The notes below the pieces were generated by a model. The model had not been told where the DNA came from. It saw only the letters and a program-made list of their open reading frames with translations, and searched no databases. A stretch of 64,000 nucleotides of DNA from Jannaschia sp. CCS1 (lineage in GTDB: Bacteria; Pseudomonadota; Alphaproteobacteria; Rhodobacterales; Rhodobacteraceae). Below are positions 8,699 to 16,638 of the stretch, one piece after another. Position numbers and translations under genes: made by a program. The DNA is taken from the NCBI RefSeq assembly GCF_000013565.1, contig NC_007802.1, positions 4,018,501 to 4,082,500 of the forward strand, written 5' to 3'. The first letter of the stretch is position 1; each line of letters begins with the position of its first letter.

Positions 8699-9409
8699 TC
8701 AAAACGTCTGGATCGTCAGGCCGCCATCCACGGGGATCTGCGCCCCGGTGGCGAAGGCAAAATCCCCGCGCGCCAGCGGCACGACGACATCCGCGATGTC
8801 CCGCGGTGTGCCCCAGCGGCCAGCGGGGACGGTATCGGGGATCGTGGTGTCGTAGCGGTCGGCCACCGGCGCGGTCATCGGCGACTGGATGATGCCGGGG
8901 CGGATGTCGAAGACGCCGATGTTCTCGGGGGCAAGCCGTTCTGCGAAGGCCTTGGCCGCCATGGCCGTGGCTGTCTTCGAGATACAATATTCCACGCGAT
9001 TGGGGCTGAGGACGGCGGCATTGACGGAGGTGATGAAGGTGATGGAGCGGTAGGGATCACCGGGCATGTCCAGCATTCGCCGCGCCACCTGCTGCGCTAG
9101 AAACACCGCGCCGCGTGTGTTGACGGCAAGGCAGCGGTCAAAACTTTCGGGTGTCATATCAAGGACATCACCGCGCCTGATCGCACCGACGCCTGCGTTG
9201 GAGATCAGCGTGGTGATCGGTCCCGTGGCGTCGAGCAACGCGGGAATGGCCTCAATATCGCACACATCGTGCTGATGATATGTGGCCTCGAACGGTATGT
9301 CGGCAGTGGCCTGTTCAGACGCCACCGCAATCTCCCACCCCGCCGCGTGCAGCGCCTGCGCGATGCCAAGGCCGATGCCCTGTTGGCCGCCGGTGATAAG
9401 CGCTTTCAT
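8699..9409 (-). CDS. short-chain dehydrogenase/reductase (SDR)
   Basis: A 236-residue classical SDR. The cofactor-binding TGGQQGIGLG is at residues 6-15, NAG follows strand 4, the catalytic Ser lies in ITFITSVNAAV, and the Tyr-x-x-x-Lys pair in EYCISKTATA. No acidic residue decides clearly between NAD and NADP. The start overlaps the upstream GMC gene by 4 nt. The enzyme probably interconverts a hydroxyl and a keto group of the same substrate as the adjacent GMC oxidoreductases. Confidence 0.9.
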   Translation of the reverse strand: MKALITGGQQGIGLGIAQALHAAGWEIAVASEQATADIPFEATYHQHDVCDIEAIPALLDATGPITTLISNAGVGAIRRGDVLDMTPESFDRCLAVNTRGAVFLAQQVARRMLDMPGDPYRSITFITSVNAAVLSPNRVEYCISKTATAMAAKAFAERLAPENIGVFDIRPGIIQSPMTAPVADRYDTTIPDTVPAGRWGTPRDIADVVVPLARGDFAFATGAQIPVDGGLTIQTF

Positions 9410-10875
9410 GTGGTCTCCAATAGATGGTCTGCCTGGCGCAGGGCCAAAGCGGCGATGGTGAGCGAGGGGTTCACGGCAGCCGATGTCGGCAGCAGCGACG
9501 CGTCGCAGATAAACAGGTTCGGGTGGTCGTGGGTGCGCCCAAACGGGTCACACACTGACGTCGCGGGATTGTCTCCGACCCGCGCGGTGCCACATTGGTG
9601 GGACGGCGTGCGGCGATCGAACGCTTTGGACAGGACCACCGGGAAGCCCGCGCGTTTGAGCGTCGCCGTCAGCTTTGCCACCAGCGCCAGATGCGCGTCC
9701 CAGTTGGAGCGTTTCCAGTCCAACACGATGTCATCGCCCGTCACCGTCACGCGGCTGTCCGGGTCCGGCAAATCCTCGGACATGGCGTAGAAATCAATCG
9801 CCCGGCCCGCGATGGCTCTGGCTGCGACCATCGGCATCCCCGTTTGGGCCGCAAGGATGGGCGCAGAGACGCGGCCCAAAAGCTGCACATTGCCCAAAGG
9901 CGTGCCGTCCAGGCCGCCGGACAGATACCAATCGTTGATCTGGAGCGTCTTTTGATAGACGGAGCGGTTGCGCCGCGGGCTGAGCGCCAACACGGCGCTG
10001 GTGTTGTGGTTCATGAAGTTGCGCCCGACCTGATCGGAGCGGTTGGCCAGGCCGTTTGGATGCGCCTCATCCTTTGAGCGCAACAAAAGCGCCGCCGTAT
10101 GCACGGCCCCCGCCGCCAGGACGATCCGGGGTGCAGTCAGCCGCCCGGCGGAGGTCAGCAAACCGGTCACTTGGCCGCCTTCAACCTCGATCTTACGCAC
10201 CTCAACCCCGGTGCGCAGCGTCACATTCGGATGCGCCAACGCCTGCACCATTGCGGCGCTTTCGGCATCCAGCTTGCCGCCGTTTGTATCCGGGAAGGCG
10301 TCCCACGGGGTCTTGGCCCGGCTGAGCCACCGCTCCAGATCGACGGCCAGCGGCAGGGGCGACGGGGTCAGCCCGGCCCGTTTCAGGCGCAGGGCGAGGT
10401 CAATGATGTCCGGCTCGTGGGGGACAGGCGGGAAGGTGTAGTCGCCGCGAGGCGGTTCCGTCGGGTCCAGCGTGCCGTCGCCGCGCACCTGGTAGAGCGC
10501 TTCGGCGCGGGCGTAGAACGGCGCGAGGGTTGCGTAGTCGATGGGCCAGCCGGGGGTGGTGCCGCCGAGGTGGCGGATCGGGGCGAAGTCCGCTTCCCGG
10601 TAGCGGAGCATGACCGCACCGTAGAACTTGGAATTGCCGCCGACGCAGGCGTAATTGCCGGGGTTGAAGCGGGTGCCATCGGGGGTCAGCCAGGTCTCGT
10701 CCGGGCGAAAGTGGCCGTCTTTGAAGATCGCCTCCGGGTCGCGGGCTTCCGGGCAATCATGGAGCAGCTGCCCGCGTTCCAGAACGAGCACCCGCAGGCC
10801 CGAGGGCGCCAGCCCGGCGGCCAGTGTCGCGCCCCCCATCCCGGAGCCGACGATGATGATATCCGCGTCTGACAT
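9406..10875 (-). CDS. GMC family oxidoreductase, second copy
   Basis: A 489-residue FAD-dependent oxidoreductase of the short GMC type. The FAD fold IIIVGSGMGGATLAAGL is at the N-terminus, YACVGGNSKFYGAVMLR forms the flavin-contact region, and the C-terminal half contains HQCGTARVGDNPATSV with the active-site His and PTSAAVNPSLTIAALALR. It differs strongly from the GMC protein at 7103-8689, so the two probably act on different intermediates. It is the first gene of the operon, and a perfect LacI-type palindrome lies 20 bp upstream of its start. Confidence 0.9.
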   Translation of the reverse strand: MSDADIIIVGSGMGGATLAAGLAPSGLRVLVLERGQLLHDCPEARDPEAIFKDGHFRPDETWLTPDGTRFNPGNYACVGGNSKFYGAVMLRYREADFAPIRHLGGTTPGWPIDYATLAPFYARAEALYQVRGDGTLDPTEPPRGDYTFPPVPHEPDIIDLALRLKRAGLTPSPLPLAVDLERWLSRAKTPWDAFPDTNGGKLDAESAAMVQALAHPNVTLRTGVEVRKIEVEGGQVTGLLTSAGRLTAPRIVLAAGAVHTAALLLRSKDEAHPNGLANRSDQVGRNFMNHNTSAVLALSPRRNRSVYQKTLQINDWYLSGGLDGTPLGNVQLLGRVSAPILAAQTGMPMVAARAIAGRAIDFYAMSEDLPDPDSRVTVTGDDIVLDWKRSNWDAHLALVAKLTATLKRAGFPVVLSKAFDRRTPSHQCGTARVGDNPATSVCDPFGRTHDHPNLFICDASLLPTSAAVNPSLTIAALALRQADHLLETT

Positions 10876-10894
10876 TGCCCGGCCTTGATACTTC

Positions 10895-10906
10895 TGGAAC
10901 GTTCCA
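10895..10906. promoter_or_regulatory. LacI-type operator TGGAACGTTCCA
   Basis: A perfect 12-bp palindrome with the central CG typical of LacI/GalR operators, 20 bp upstream of the first gene of the catabolic operon. The same sequence recurs at 21510-21521 and with one outer change at 21485-21496. The regulator is probably the operon's own LacI protein (4923-5927). Confidence 0.65.
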
Positions 10907-10950
10907 ATTCCAAGTTAAAAGTGAAAATCGGGGCCAAACCGTAAGACACG

Positions 10951-10971
10951 TGTAGTTACGGAAAAACTACA
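10951..10971 (-). terminator. short hairpin after the ABC ATPase gene
   Basis: A 7-bp perfect stem (TGTAGTT/AACTACA) with a 7-nt loop lies 18 bp downstream of the stop of the ATP-binding gene, but without a clear U tract on the minus strand. It may be a weak terminator or part of the promoter region of the next operon. Confidence 0.3.
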
Positions 10972-10988
10972 GGAAAACTACGGATAAA

Positions 10989-12104
10989 TTATGCGATCCG
11001 CGCCTCGGTTTTAGGGTCGAACAGAACCGCCTTGTCCATGTTCACCGCAAACTCGAACGGTTGACTGGCGTGGACATCGGCGTCCGCCCGCATCCGCGCA
11101 ATGCAGTCTTTTCCCGCGAGCGTGGTGCTGACAAACGTATCCGCACCAGCCGGTTCCGTGACGCTGACGGTGTTCGTCATCATCTGGATGTTGCGGGCGT
11201 TGCGGTCCGCGCCTTCCGGGTCCGTGATCGCCTCAGGACGGATGCCCAGCATCACGCGTTTGCCGATATAGTCGCCGTATGCCTCGGGCGCGTCTTCAAT
11301 CCGCAGATTGATATCCGCCCCTTCCGCACCAGAGAATTTTGCGTGAAGCGCGCCGTTCATCTCAACCAGTTCCGCATCCAGCACGTTCATCGCGGGCGAG
11401 CCCATGAAGGTCGCCACAAAGAGGTTGGCAGGGTCGTCGTAGATCTCTTTCGGGGTGCCGAGTTGCTGCACGTAGCCATCGTACATCACGGCAATGCGTG
11501 TGGATAAAGTCATCGCCTCGATCTGGTCGTGGGTGACGTAGACGATGGTGGTGCCCAGGTTCTGGTGCAGCTTCTTGATCTCGGTCCGCATGTCGACGCG
11601 CAGCTTGGCATCGAGGTTGGACAGCGGCTCATCAAACAGGAACACGTCCGGGTCCCGCACCAGCGCACGGCCCATAGCAACACGCTGACGTTGCCCGCCC
11701 GAGAGCTGGCCGGGCTTACGATCCAGCAGGTTTTCGATCTGCAACAGGCTTGCGACTTCGGACATGGCTTTGTCACGTTCGGGTTTCGGGGTGCCCTGCA
11801 TTTCCAAGCCAAAGGTGATGTTCTGGCCCACGGTCATGTTGGGGTAGAGCGCGTAGGACTGGAACACCATCGCGATGTTGCGCTTGGACGGCGTGACGTC
11901 GTTGACGACGCGGTCCTTGATGGCGATCTCTCCGCTGGAAATCCCCTCCAGCCCCGCGATCATATTGAGCAATGTGGATTTGCCGCAGCCGGACGGGCCG
12001 ACAAGCACAAGAAACTCCCCCTCCTGCACCTGAATGTCGACCTTATGCAGGACCTCCACCGCGCCGTAGGATTTGGTGACGTTGTTGATGTCTAGAAAAC
12101 CCAT
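10989..12104 (-). CDS. sugar ABC transporter ATP-binding protein (UgpC/MalK type)
   Basis: A 371-residue ATPase that powers a CUT1-family sugar importer. Walker [10 protein letters not shown] is at residues 36-44, the Q-loop in [10 protein letters not shown], the signature LSGGQRQR, Walker B VFLFDEP and the H-loop YVTHDQ are all intact; a C-terminal regulatory TOBE/MalK-like domain follows. It is the last gene of a four-gene operon (binding protein, two permeases, ATPase). It is separated from the preceding permease gene by an 80-bp gap that holds a double palindrome. Confidence 0.93.
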   Translation of the reverse strand: MGFLDINNVTKSYGAVEVLHKVDIQVQEGEFLVLVGPSGCGKSTLLNMIAGLEGISSGEIAIKDRVVNDVTPSKRNIAMVFQSYALYPNMTVGQNITFGLEMQGTPKPERDKAMSEVASLLQIENLLDRKPGQLSGGQRQRVAMGRALVRDPDVFLFDEPLSNLDAKLRVDMRTEIKKLHQNLGTTIVYVTHDQIEAMTLSTRIAVMYDGYVQQLGTPKEIYDDPANLFVATFMGSPAMNVLDAELVEMNGALHAKFSGAEGADINLRIEDAPEAYGDYIGKRVMLGIRPEAITDPEGADRNARNIQMMTNTVSVTEPAGADTFVSTTLAGKDCIARMRADADVHASQPFEFAVNMDKAVLFDPKTEARIA

Positions 12105-12130
12105 GGGTCAGCTCCTTTCAGTTCCGTTGC

Positions 12131-12182
12131 GCGCCCAGAGTTTTGCAAAACTCTGTACAAACTCTTGCAAGAGTTTGGGCGC
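12131..12182. repeat. nested double palindrome between permease and ATPase genes
   Basis: Two perfect 20-bp palindromes lie side by side: CAGAGTTTTGCAAAACTCTG (12136-12155) and CAAACTCTTGCAAGAGTTTG (12158-12177). Both are enclosed by a third stem, GCGCCCA with TGGGCGC. In RNA this forms a three-way, cloverleaf-like structure. It sits inside the operon just after the second permease stop codon, so it may protect upstream mRNA or reduce ATPase expression, or be a REP-like mobile palindrome. Confidence 0.75.
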
Positions 12183-12184
12183 GG

Positions 12185-13066
12185 TCATCCTTTTACGCTG
12201 CCTGCCATCAGGCCACGGACGAAGTATCGACCAGCCACGATGTAGACGAGAAGTGTGGGGCCGGCGGCCATGATCGCCCCGGCGAAATGGACGTTGTAGG
12301 GGCGTTCACCCGTCGATGAATTCACCAGATTGTTCAGCGCCACGGTCATCGGCGCGGCATCCCCGGACGCAAACGACGCGCCGAACAGGAAGTCATTCCA
12401 GATGTTGGTGAACTGCCAGATGCAGCAGACCGCGATGATCGGCCCCGACGACGGCAACATGATCCGCCAGAAGATCTGGAAGAACCCCGCGCCGTCGATC
12501 TGGGCGGCGCGCACCAGCTCTGTCGGGAAGGCCGCATAGTAGTTGCGGAAATAGAGCGTGGAAAACCCGATACCGTAGACCACGTGGACCAGGATCAGCC
12601 CGTAGGTGGTGCCCGAGATATTCAGGATCCCCAGGATCCGCGCCATCGGGATCAGGACGATCTGGAACGGAATGAAGCAGGAGAACAACAGCAGGCCGAA
12701 GATCCAGGTCGCACCCCGGAAGTGCCATTTCGTCAGGACGTAGCCATTCAAAGCCCCCGCAATGGTCGAGATAGCGACCGCAGGCACCGCCATGGCGATG
12801 GAGTTGATGAAATAGGGGCGCAGGCCCGTCGGCTCCACCCCGATCTGGGCAGTGGACCAGGCAGACAGCCAGGGCTGGATCGTCCATTCGTTGGGCAGCG
12901 CGATCATGCCGCCTTCGGTGATTTCCGACAGCGGTTTCAGAGAGTTCACCACCATGATGAACAGCGGCAGCAGATAGAACAGCGCGAACAGCAGCAGGAC
13001 CAGATAAATCAGCGTCCGGGTCCAGTTCGACGAGCGGATGGCGGTGTCAGACGAGGCTATGGCCAT
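12185..13066 (-). CDS. sugar ABC transporter permease (MalG type)
   Basis: A 293-residue inner-membrane permease with six predicted helices. The EAA loop that contacts the ATPase reads ELVRAAQIDGAGFFQIFWRI near residues 180-200. The first helix starts close to residue 17 (LIYLVLLLFALFYLLPLF). Its start codon overlaps the stop of the other permease gene by 1 nt, and it pairs with that protein in the transport channel. Confidence 0.92.
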   Translation of the reverse strand: MAIASSDTAIRSSNWTRTLIYLVLLLFALFYLLPLFIMVVNSLKPLSEITEGGMIALPNEWTIQPWLSAWSTAQIGVEPTGLRPYFINSIAMAVPAVAISTIAGALNGYVLTKWHFRGATWIFGLLLFSCFIPFQIVLIPMARILGILNISGTTYGLILVHVVYGIGFSTLYFRNYYAAFPTELVRAAQIDGAGFFQIFWRIMLPSSGPIIAVCCIWQFTNIWNDFLFGASFASGDAAPMTVALNNLVNSSTGERPYNVHFAGAIMAAGPTLLVYIVAGRYFVRGLMAGSVKG

Positions 13067-13974
13067 TACTTCTGCTCCCGCAATTCGGCGTAGAGATAGG
13101 GCACCATGATCGCGGCGATGGTCATCAGCATGATCACGGCGGAGGCCGCGCCGATCCCCATCTGGTTCCGCGTGAAAGTGTATTCATACATGAACAGCGC
13201 AGGCAGCCAGGTGGACGTGCCGGGGCCGCCATCGGTCATCGCGACCACAAGGTCGTAGGATTTAATCGCCAGGTGCGACAGGATCACGAAGGCGCTGAGG
13301 AACGCAGGCCGAAGCTGCGGCAGGATGATCCGGCGATACATCTGAAAGTTCGACGCACCGTCCATTTGTGCGGCCTTGAGGATTTCATTGTCGATCCCGC
13401 GCAGGCCCGCGAGGAACATCGCCATCACGAAGCCCGAGGATTGCCAGACCGCGGCGATGACGATGGTGTAGATCGCCATGTCGCTGTCCTTGATCCAGTC
13501 AAATTCAAACGAGGTCCAGCCCCAGCGCTGCATGGTGACTTCCAACCCGATGGCCGGGTCTAGGAACCATTTCCACGCCGTGCCCGTCACGATGAACGAC
13601 AGCGCCATGGGGTAGAGGAAGATCGGGCGCAGGAAGCCTTCGCCGCGGATTTTCTGGTCGAGGAAGATCGCCAGCATCAGGCCGATGATCGTGCTGATGA
13701 CGATGTAGAGCCCGGCGAAGATGCCAAGATTGATGATCGCCGTGTCCCATTGCCGGACGCGGAACAGGCGCTCATAATTCTGCCAGCCGACCAGATCGAA
13801 GCTCGGCAACATGCGCGAGCCGGTGAAGCTGAGGTAGATCGTGAAGGCGATGAACCCGTAGACGAAGATCACCATCACCGCGAAGGACGGGGCGAGAACG
13901 ATCTTGGGAAGCCAGTTCTGGAGCCGTGTGCGGAAATCCGCACCGCTGTCCAGCATGGGATCAGTGGCGGCCAT
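13066..13974 (-). CDS. sugar ABC transporter permease (MalF type)
   Basis: A 302-residue permease with six predicted helices and the EAA motif EILKAAQMDGASNFQMYRRI. The ATG at 13974 is chosen because a GAGGAGAGG ribosome binding site lies just before it; the longer in-frame GTG start would place that site inside the coding region. It follows the binding-protein gene after a strong intercistronic hairpin, and its stop overlaps the next permease start. Confidence 0.92.
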   Translation of the reverse strand: MAATDPMLDSGADFRTRLQNWLPKIVLAPSFAVMVIFVYGFIAFTIYLSFTGSRMLPSFDLVGWQNYERLFRVRQWDTAIINLGIFAGLYIVISTIIGLMLAIFLDQKIRGEGFLRPIFLYPMALSFIVTGTAWKWFLDPAIGLEVTMQRWGWTSFEFDWIKDSDMAIYTIVIAAVWQSSGFVMAMFLAGLRGIDNEILKAAQMDGASNFQMYRRIILPQLRPAFLSAFVILSHLAIKSYDLVVAMTDGGPGTSTWLPALFMYEYTFTRNQMGIGAASAVIMLMTIAAIMVPYLYAELREQK

Positions 13975-14014
13975 GGGGCCTCTCCTCACAATCTGATCGG
14001 GATATCGAAGGGGT

Positions 14015-14043
14015 GGACCGGCCCGCGAAACCGGGGCCGGTCC
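14015..14043 (-). promoter_or_regulatory. intercistronic hairpin after the binding-protein gene
   Basis: A perfect 10-bp GC-rich stem (GGACCGGCCC/GGGCCGGTCC) with a 9-nt loop in the gap between binding protein and first permease. There is no U tract. Such hairpins typically stabilise the binding-protein mRNA and lower downstream expression. Confidence 0.6.
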
Positions 14044-14064
14044 GATGCCGCTTACGCGGGTCTC

Positions 14065-15327
14065 TTATTGAGCAAGCTCAACGGCGGTGACCATCTCTTC
14101 GGCGGCGGTTGCTGAGTCGAACTCACCGTTGAAGTGGGCGGTGATCACGTCGTACATCGCGTTCTGGATCGACGGCGGGTTGGCGTGGCCGTGGGCCATG
14201 GAGCCGAACAGGCCACCGCTTTCACCGGCTGCCGCCAGATCCGCCATGGCGGCCTGACCACAAGCGTCGAAGGACGATGCGTCGATGTCGGTGCGCGCAG
14301 GGGCAGAGCCCTTCACCACGTTGAACGCGATCTGGAATTCAGGCGACATCACGGCAGAGGCCATGGCAACCTGTGACGCCTGATCGCCTTCGTCCTCGAC
14401 GCCGAACATCGCGAACTGGTCGGAGTTGAAGGTCACGGTGCCTTCGGTGCCGGGCACGCGGAAGCACTGGAATTCGTCGCCAGCCGTCAGGCCAGCATTG
14501 ACGAATTCGCCCTTCGCCCAGTCACCCATGATCTGGAACAGCGCTTCGCCATTGATCACCATGGCAGAGGCCAGGTTCCAGTCACGACCGGAGAAGTTGT
14601 CATCCACGAAGCCGCGCAGGGTCGCCATACGGTCAAACGCTTCAACCATCTGCGCACCGCCGAGGGCTTCAGGATCCAGATCGACCATGGAGGCCTGATA
14701 GAACTCGGGTCCACCAACGCCCATCACCATCGAGTCGAAGATCGTGGCGTCCTGCCAAGCCTGACCGCCGTGGGCCAGCGGCGTATAGCCCGCCTCTGCT
14801 GCCGTTTCCATCGCGGCGACGAACTCTTCCCAAGTGCCGGGCTGCTCGATACCAAGCTCTTCCATCAGCGCGGTGTTGGCCCAGACCCAGTTGGTGGAGT
14901 GGACGTTAACCGGCGCGGCAACCCAGTTGCCCTCGTAGGTGGAGAACGCTTGCAGCGCTTCCGGCACCACTTCATTCCAGTTCTGCTCTTCCGCCAGCGC
15001 GTTCAGGTCTGCCAGCGCGCCTTCGGCGGCCCAGTCCTGAATCGAGAAGCCAAGCATCTGCACGGCGGTGGGCGGGTCGCCTGCGGTGACGCGGGCGCGC
15101 AGGACGGTCATGGCGTCAGAGCCACCGCCGCCAGCGACTGGCATGTCGGTCCAACCGATGCCACCCCCGGCAAGATCTTCGCGCAACACGTTCAGGGCAG
15201 CCGCTTCGCCGCCGGACGTCCACCAGTGCAGAACCTCCACGTCCTGTGCCGATGCAACAGACGTGATCGCCGTCGTTGACAGGGCCAGCACGGCTGCGCC
15301 CGTAGATAGTTTTTTCATCATGGTCAT
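14065..15327 (-). CDS. sugar ABC transporter substrate-binding protein
   Basis: A 420-residue periplasmic binding protein of the CUT1 class. The N-terminus is a Sec signal peptide (MTMMKKLSTGAAVLALS, cleavage near VASAQ), and the mature protein begins with VEVLHWWTSGGEAAAL, a start typical of the glucose/mannose-type (GtsA-like) binding proteins. VNVHSTNWVWAN and ALMQIMGDWAKG-like segments are further family marks. Start 15327 is supported by GGGAGGACT upstream. It heads the transporter operon and diverges from a lacI gene, with two LacI-type sites in between. The real sugar is not determined. Confidence 0.92.
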   Translation of the reverse strand: MTMMKKLSTGAAVLALSTTAITSVASAQDVEVLHWWTSGGEAAALNVLREDLAGGGIGWTDMPVAGGGGSDAMTVLRARVTAGDPPTAVQMLGFSIQDWAAEGALADLNALAEEQNWNEVVPEALQAFSTYEGNWVAAPVNVHSTNWVWANTALMEELGIEQPGTWEEFVAAMETAAEAGYTPLAHGGQAWQDATIFDSMVMGVGGPEFYQASMVDLDPEALGGAQMVEAFDRMATLRGFVDDNFSGRDWNLASAMVINGEALFQIMGDWAKGEFVNAGLTAGDEFQCFRVPGTEGTVTFNSDQFAMFGVEDEGDQASQVAMASAVMSPEFQIAFNVVKGSAPARTDIDASSFDACGQAAMADLAAAGESGGLFGSMAHGHANPPSIQNAMYDVITAHFNGEFDSATAAEEMVTAVELAQ

Positions 15328-15372
15328 TCGTAGTCCTCCCAATTGACCGGTCCCCTTTTCGGGGCTGCAAGA

Positions 15373-15389
15373 ATTAAAACGTTATAAAT
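15373..15389. promoter_or_regulatory. LacI-type operator 1 (AAACGTT core)
   Basis: ATTAAAACGTTATAAAT lies 46 bp upstream of the binding-protein gene in the divergent promoter region. It matches the site at 15502-15518 in 14 of 17 positions and has the central CG of LacI-family operators. The divergent LacI protein is the likely ligand. Confidence 0.5.
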
Positions 15390-15501
15390 CTGGTCCAAGT
15401 CAACCAGAAATTGTCCCTTTCACCTGCAAGTTTCGCCGCATAGCGGCATAAAATGCTCCATTTTTCTGCATTGCAGAATGTAGTCGTTCAGAAATCGCGC
15501 T

Positions 15502-15518
15502 ATTGAAACGTTTAAAAT
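15502..15518. promoter_or_regulatory. LacI-type operator 2 (AAACGTTT core)
   Basis: ATTGAAACGTTTAAAAT, containing the perfect palindrome AAACGTTT, lies 47 bp upstream of the divergent lacI gene. Paired with the site at 15373-15389 it could allow looping and coordinate control of transporter and regulator. Confidence 0.5.
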
Positions 15519-15564
15519 CATGCGCAATATACTGCTGAATGCAACTTGAAGGCGACCCCTCTTT

Positions 15565-16638
15565 ATGAGCAGCGACCTTGGCCATCCGACCAGCGGTGAA
15601 AAACCGACGCTGCGCTCTTTGGCTGTGGCGACAGGCTTCTCTGTCGCAACGATCAGCCGGGCCTTGGCCGACGATCCGCGAATCGCCGCAAAGACCCGGG
15701 CGACCGTGGCTGAGGCGGCGGCGGCGGCCGGATACGTGCCGGACCGTGCCGCGCGTCGGCTGCGCACCGGGCGCACGCAGGTCGTGACCCTTCTGCTCAA
15801 CACCGAGCACGAGTTTCTGGGCTTCACCCACGAGTTTCTGTCCGGCATGACTGAGGCCCTGCGCGGCACCGGATATTCCGTCAACGTCGTGCCGGATCAC
15901 GTGGGTGAAGACCGGCTGGAACCAGTGCGCAACATCCTGCGCAATCACCTGGCCGACGGTGTTCTGTTCACCCGGACCGAGGCGTTTGACCCCCGCGTCC
16001 GCCTGTTGCTGGAGGCGGATTTTCCCTTCGTCAGCCATGGCCGGACGGAGTTCACGACGCCGCACCCTTATGTCGATTTCGACAACGAGGCCTTCGCCCG
16101 CACCGCCGTGCAACGCCTTGTCGCGAAGGGTCGCAAGCGTCTGTCCCTGATCCTGCCGGAGGATCGGTTCACCTTCACGCAACACCTGCGCTATGGCTTT
16201 CTCAGCGCCGTGCGGGAGGCCGGGGTTGAGTATGAAATTGTCAGCGGCGTAACGCTGGACAGCTCGTCCGCCGATATCGCGCAAGCCACGCGCGACAGCC
16301 GAAACTCCCCCACTCCGCCTGATGGCTATGTTTGCGTGGGCGAGGTGACCGCGCTCGTCACCCTCTCCGCCCTGTCCGACAGCGGCGCGGTTCTGGGCCG
16401 TGACGCGGATATCTTTGCCAAACGCGCCTCGCCCATCTTCGACAACATCCGCCCGCGTATCGACACCGTTTACGAGGACCTGCGCGAGACGGGTCACAAG
16501 ATGGCCGAGATGCTGCTGAGGCGTATGGGGGGCGAGGCCCCGACTGGCCTCACGCATCTTCTGGCGCCGGATTTTGAGCAATTGGCTCATTCAGAGAGAT
16601 CCGCTGATTGCACGCCCTCCGGCGTGACCCACATCTGA
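15565..16638 (+). CDS. LacI family transcriptional regulator, divergent to sugar transporter
   Basis: A 357-residue LacI/GalR-type repressor. The helix-turn-helix PTLRSLAVATGFSVATISRAL lies at about residues 13-33, followed by hinge residues and an effector-binding domain with VTLLLNTEHEFLGF. It is transcribed away from the sugar transporter operon and probably controls it through the two AAACGTT sites in the shared promoter. Its last 52 nt overlap the end of the convergent aldehyde dehydrogenase gene, an unusually long tail-to-tail overlap. Confidence 0.92.
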   Translation: MSSDLGHPTSGEKPTLRSLAVATGFSVATISRALADDPRIAAKTRATVAEAAAAAGYVPDRAARRLRTGRTQVVTLLLNTEHEFLGFTHEFLSGMTEALRGTGYSVNVVPDHVGEDRLEPVRNILRNHLADGVLFTRTEAFDPRVRLLLEADFPFVSHGRTEFTTPHPYVDFDNEAFARTAVQRLVAKGRKRLSLILPEDRFTFTQHLRYGFLSAVREAGVEYEIVSGVTLDSSSADIAQATRDSRNSPTPPDGYVCVGEVTALVTLSALSDSGAVLGRDADIFAKRASPIFDNIRPRIDTVYEDLRETGHKMAEMLLRRMGGEAPTGLTHLLAPDFEQLAHSERSADCTPSGVTHI

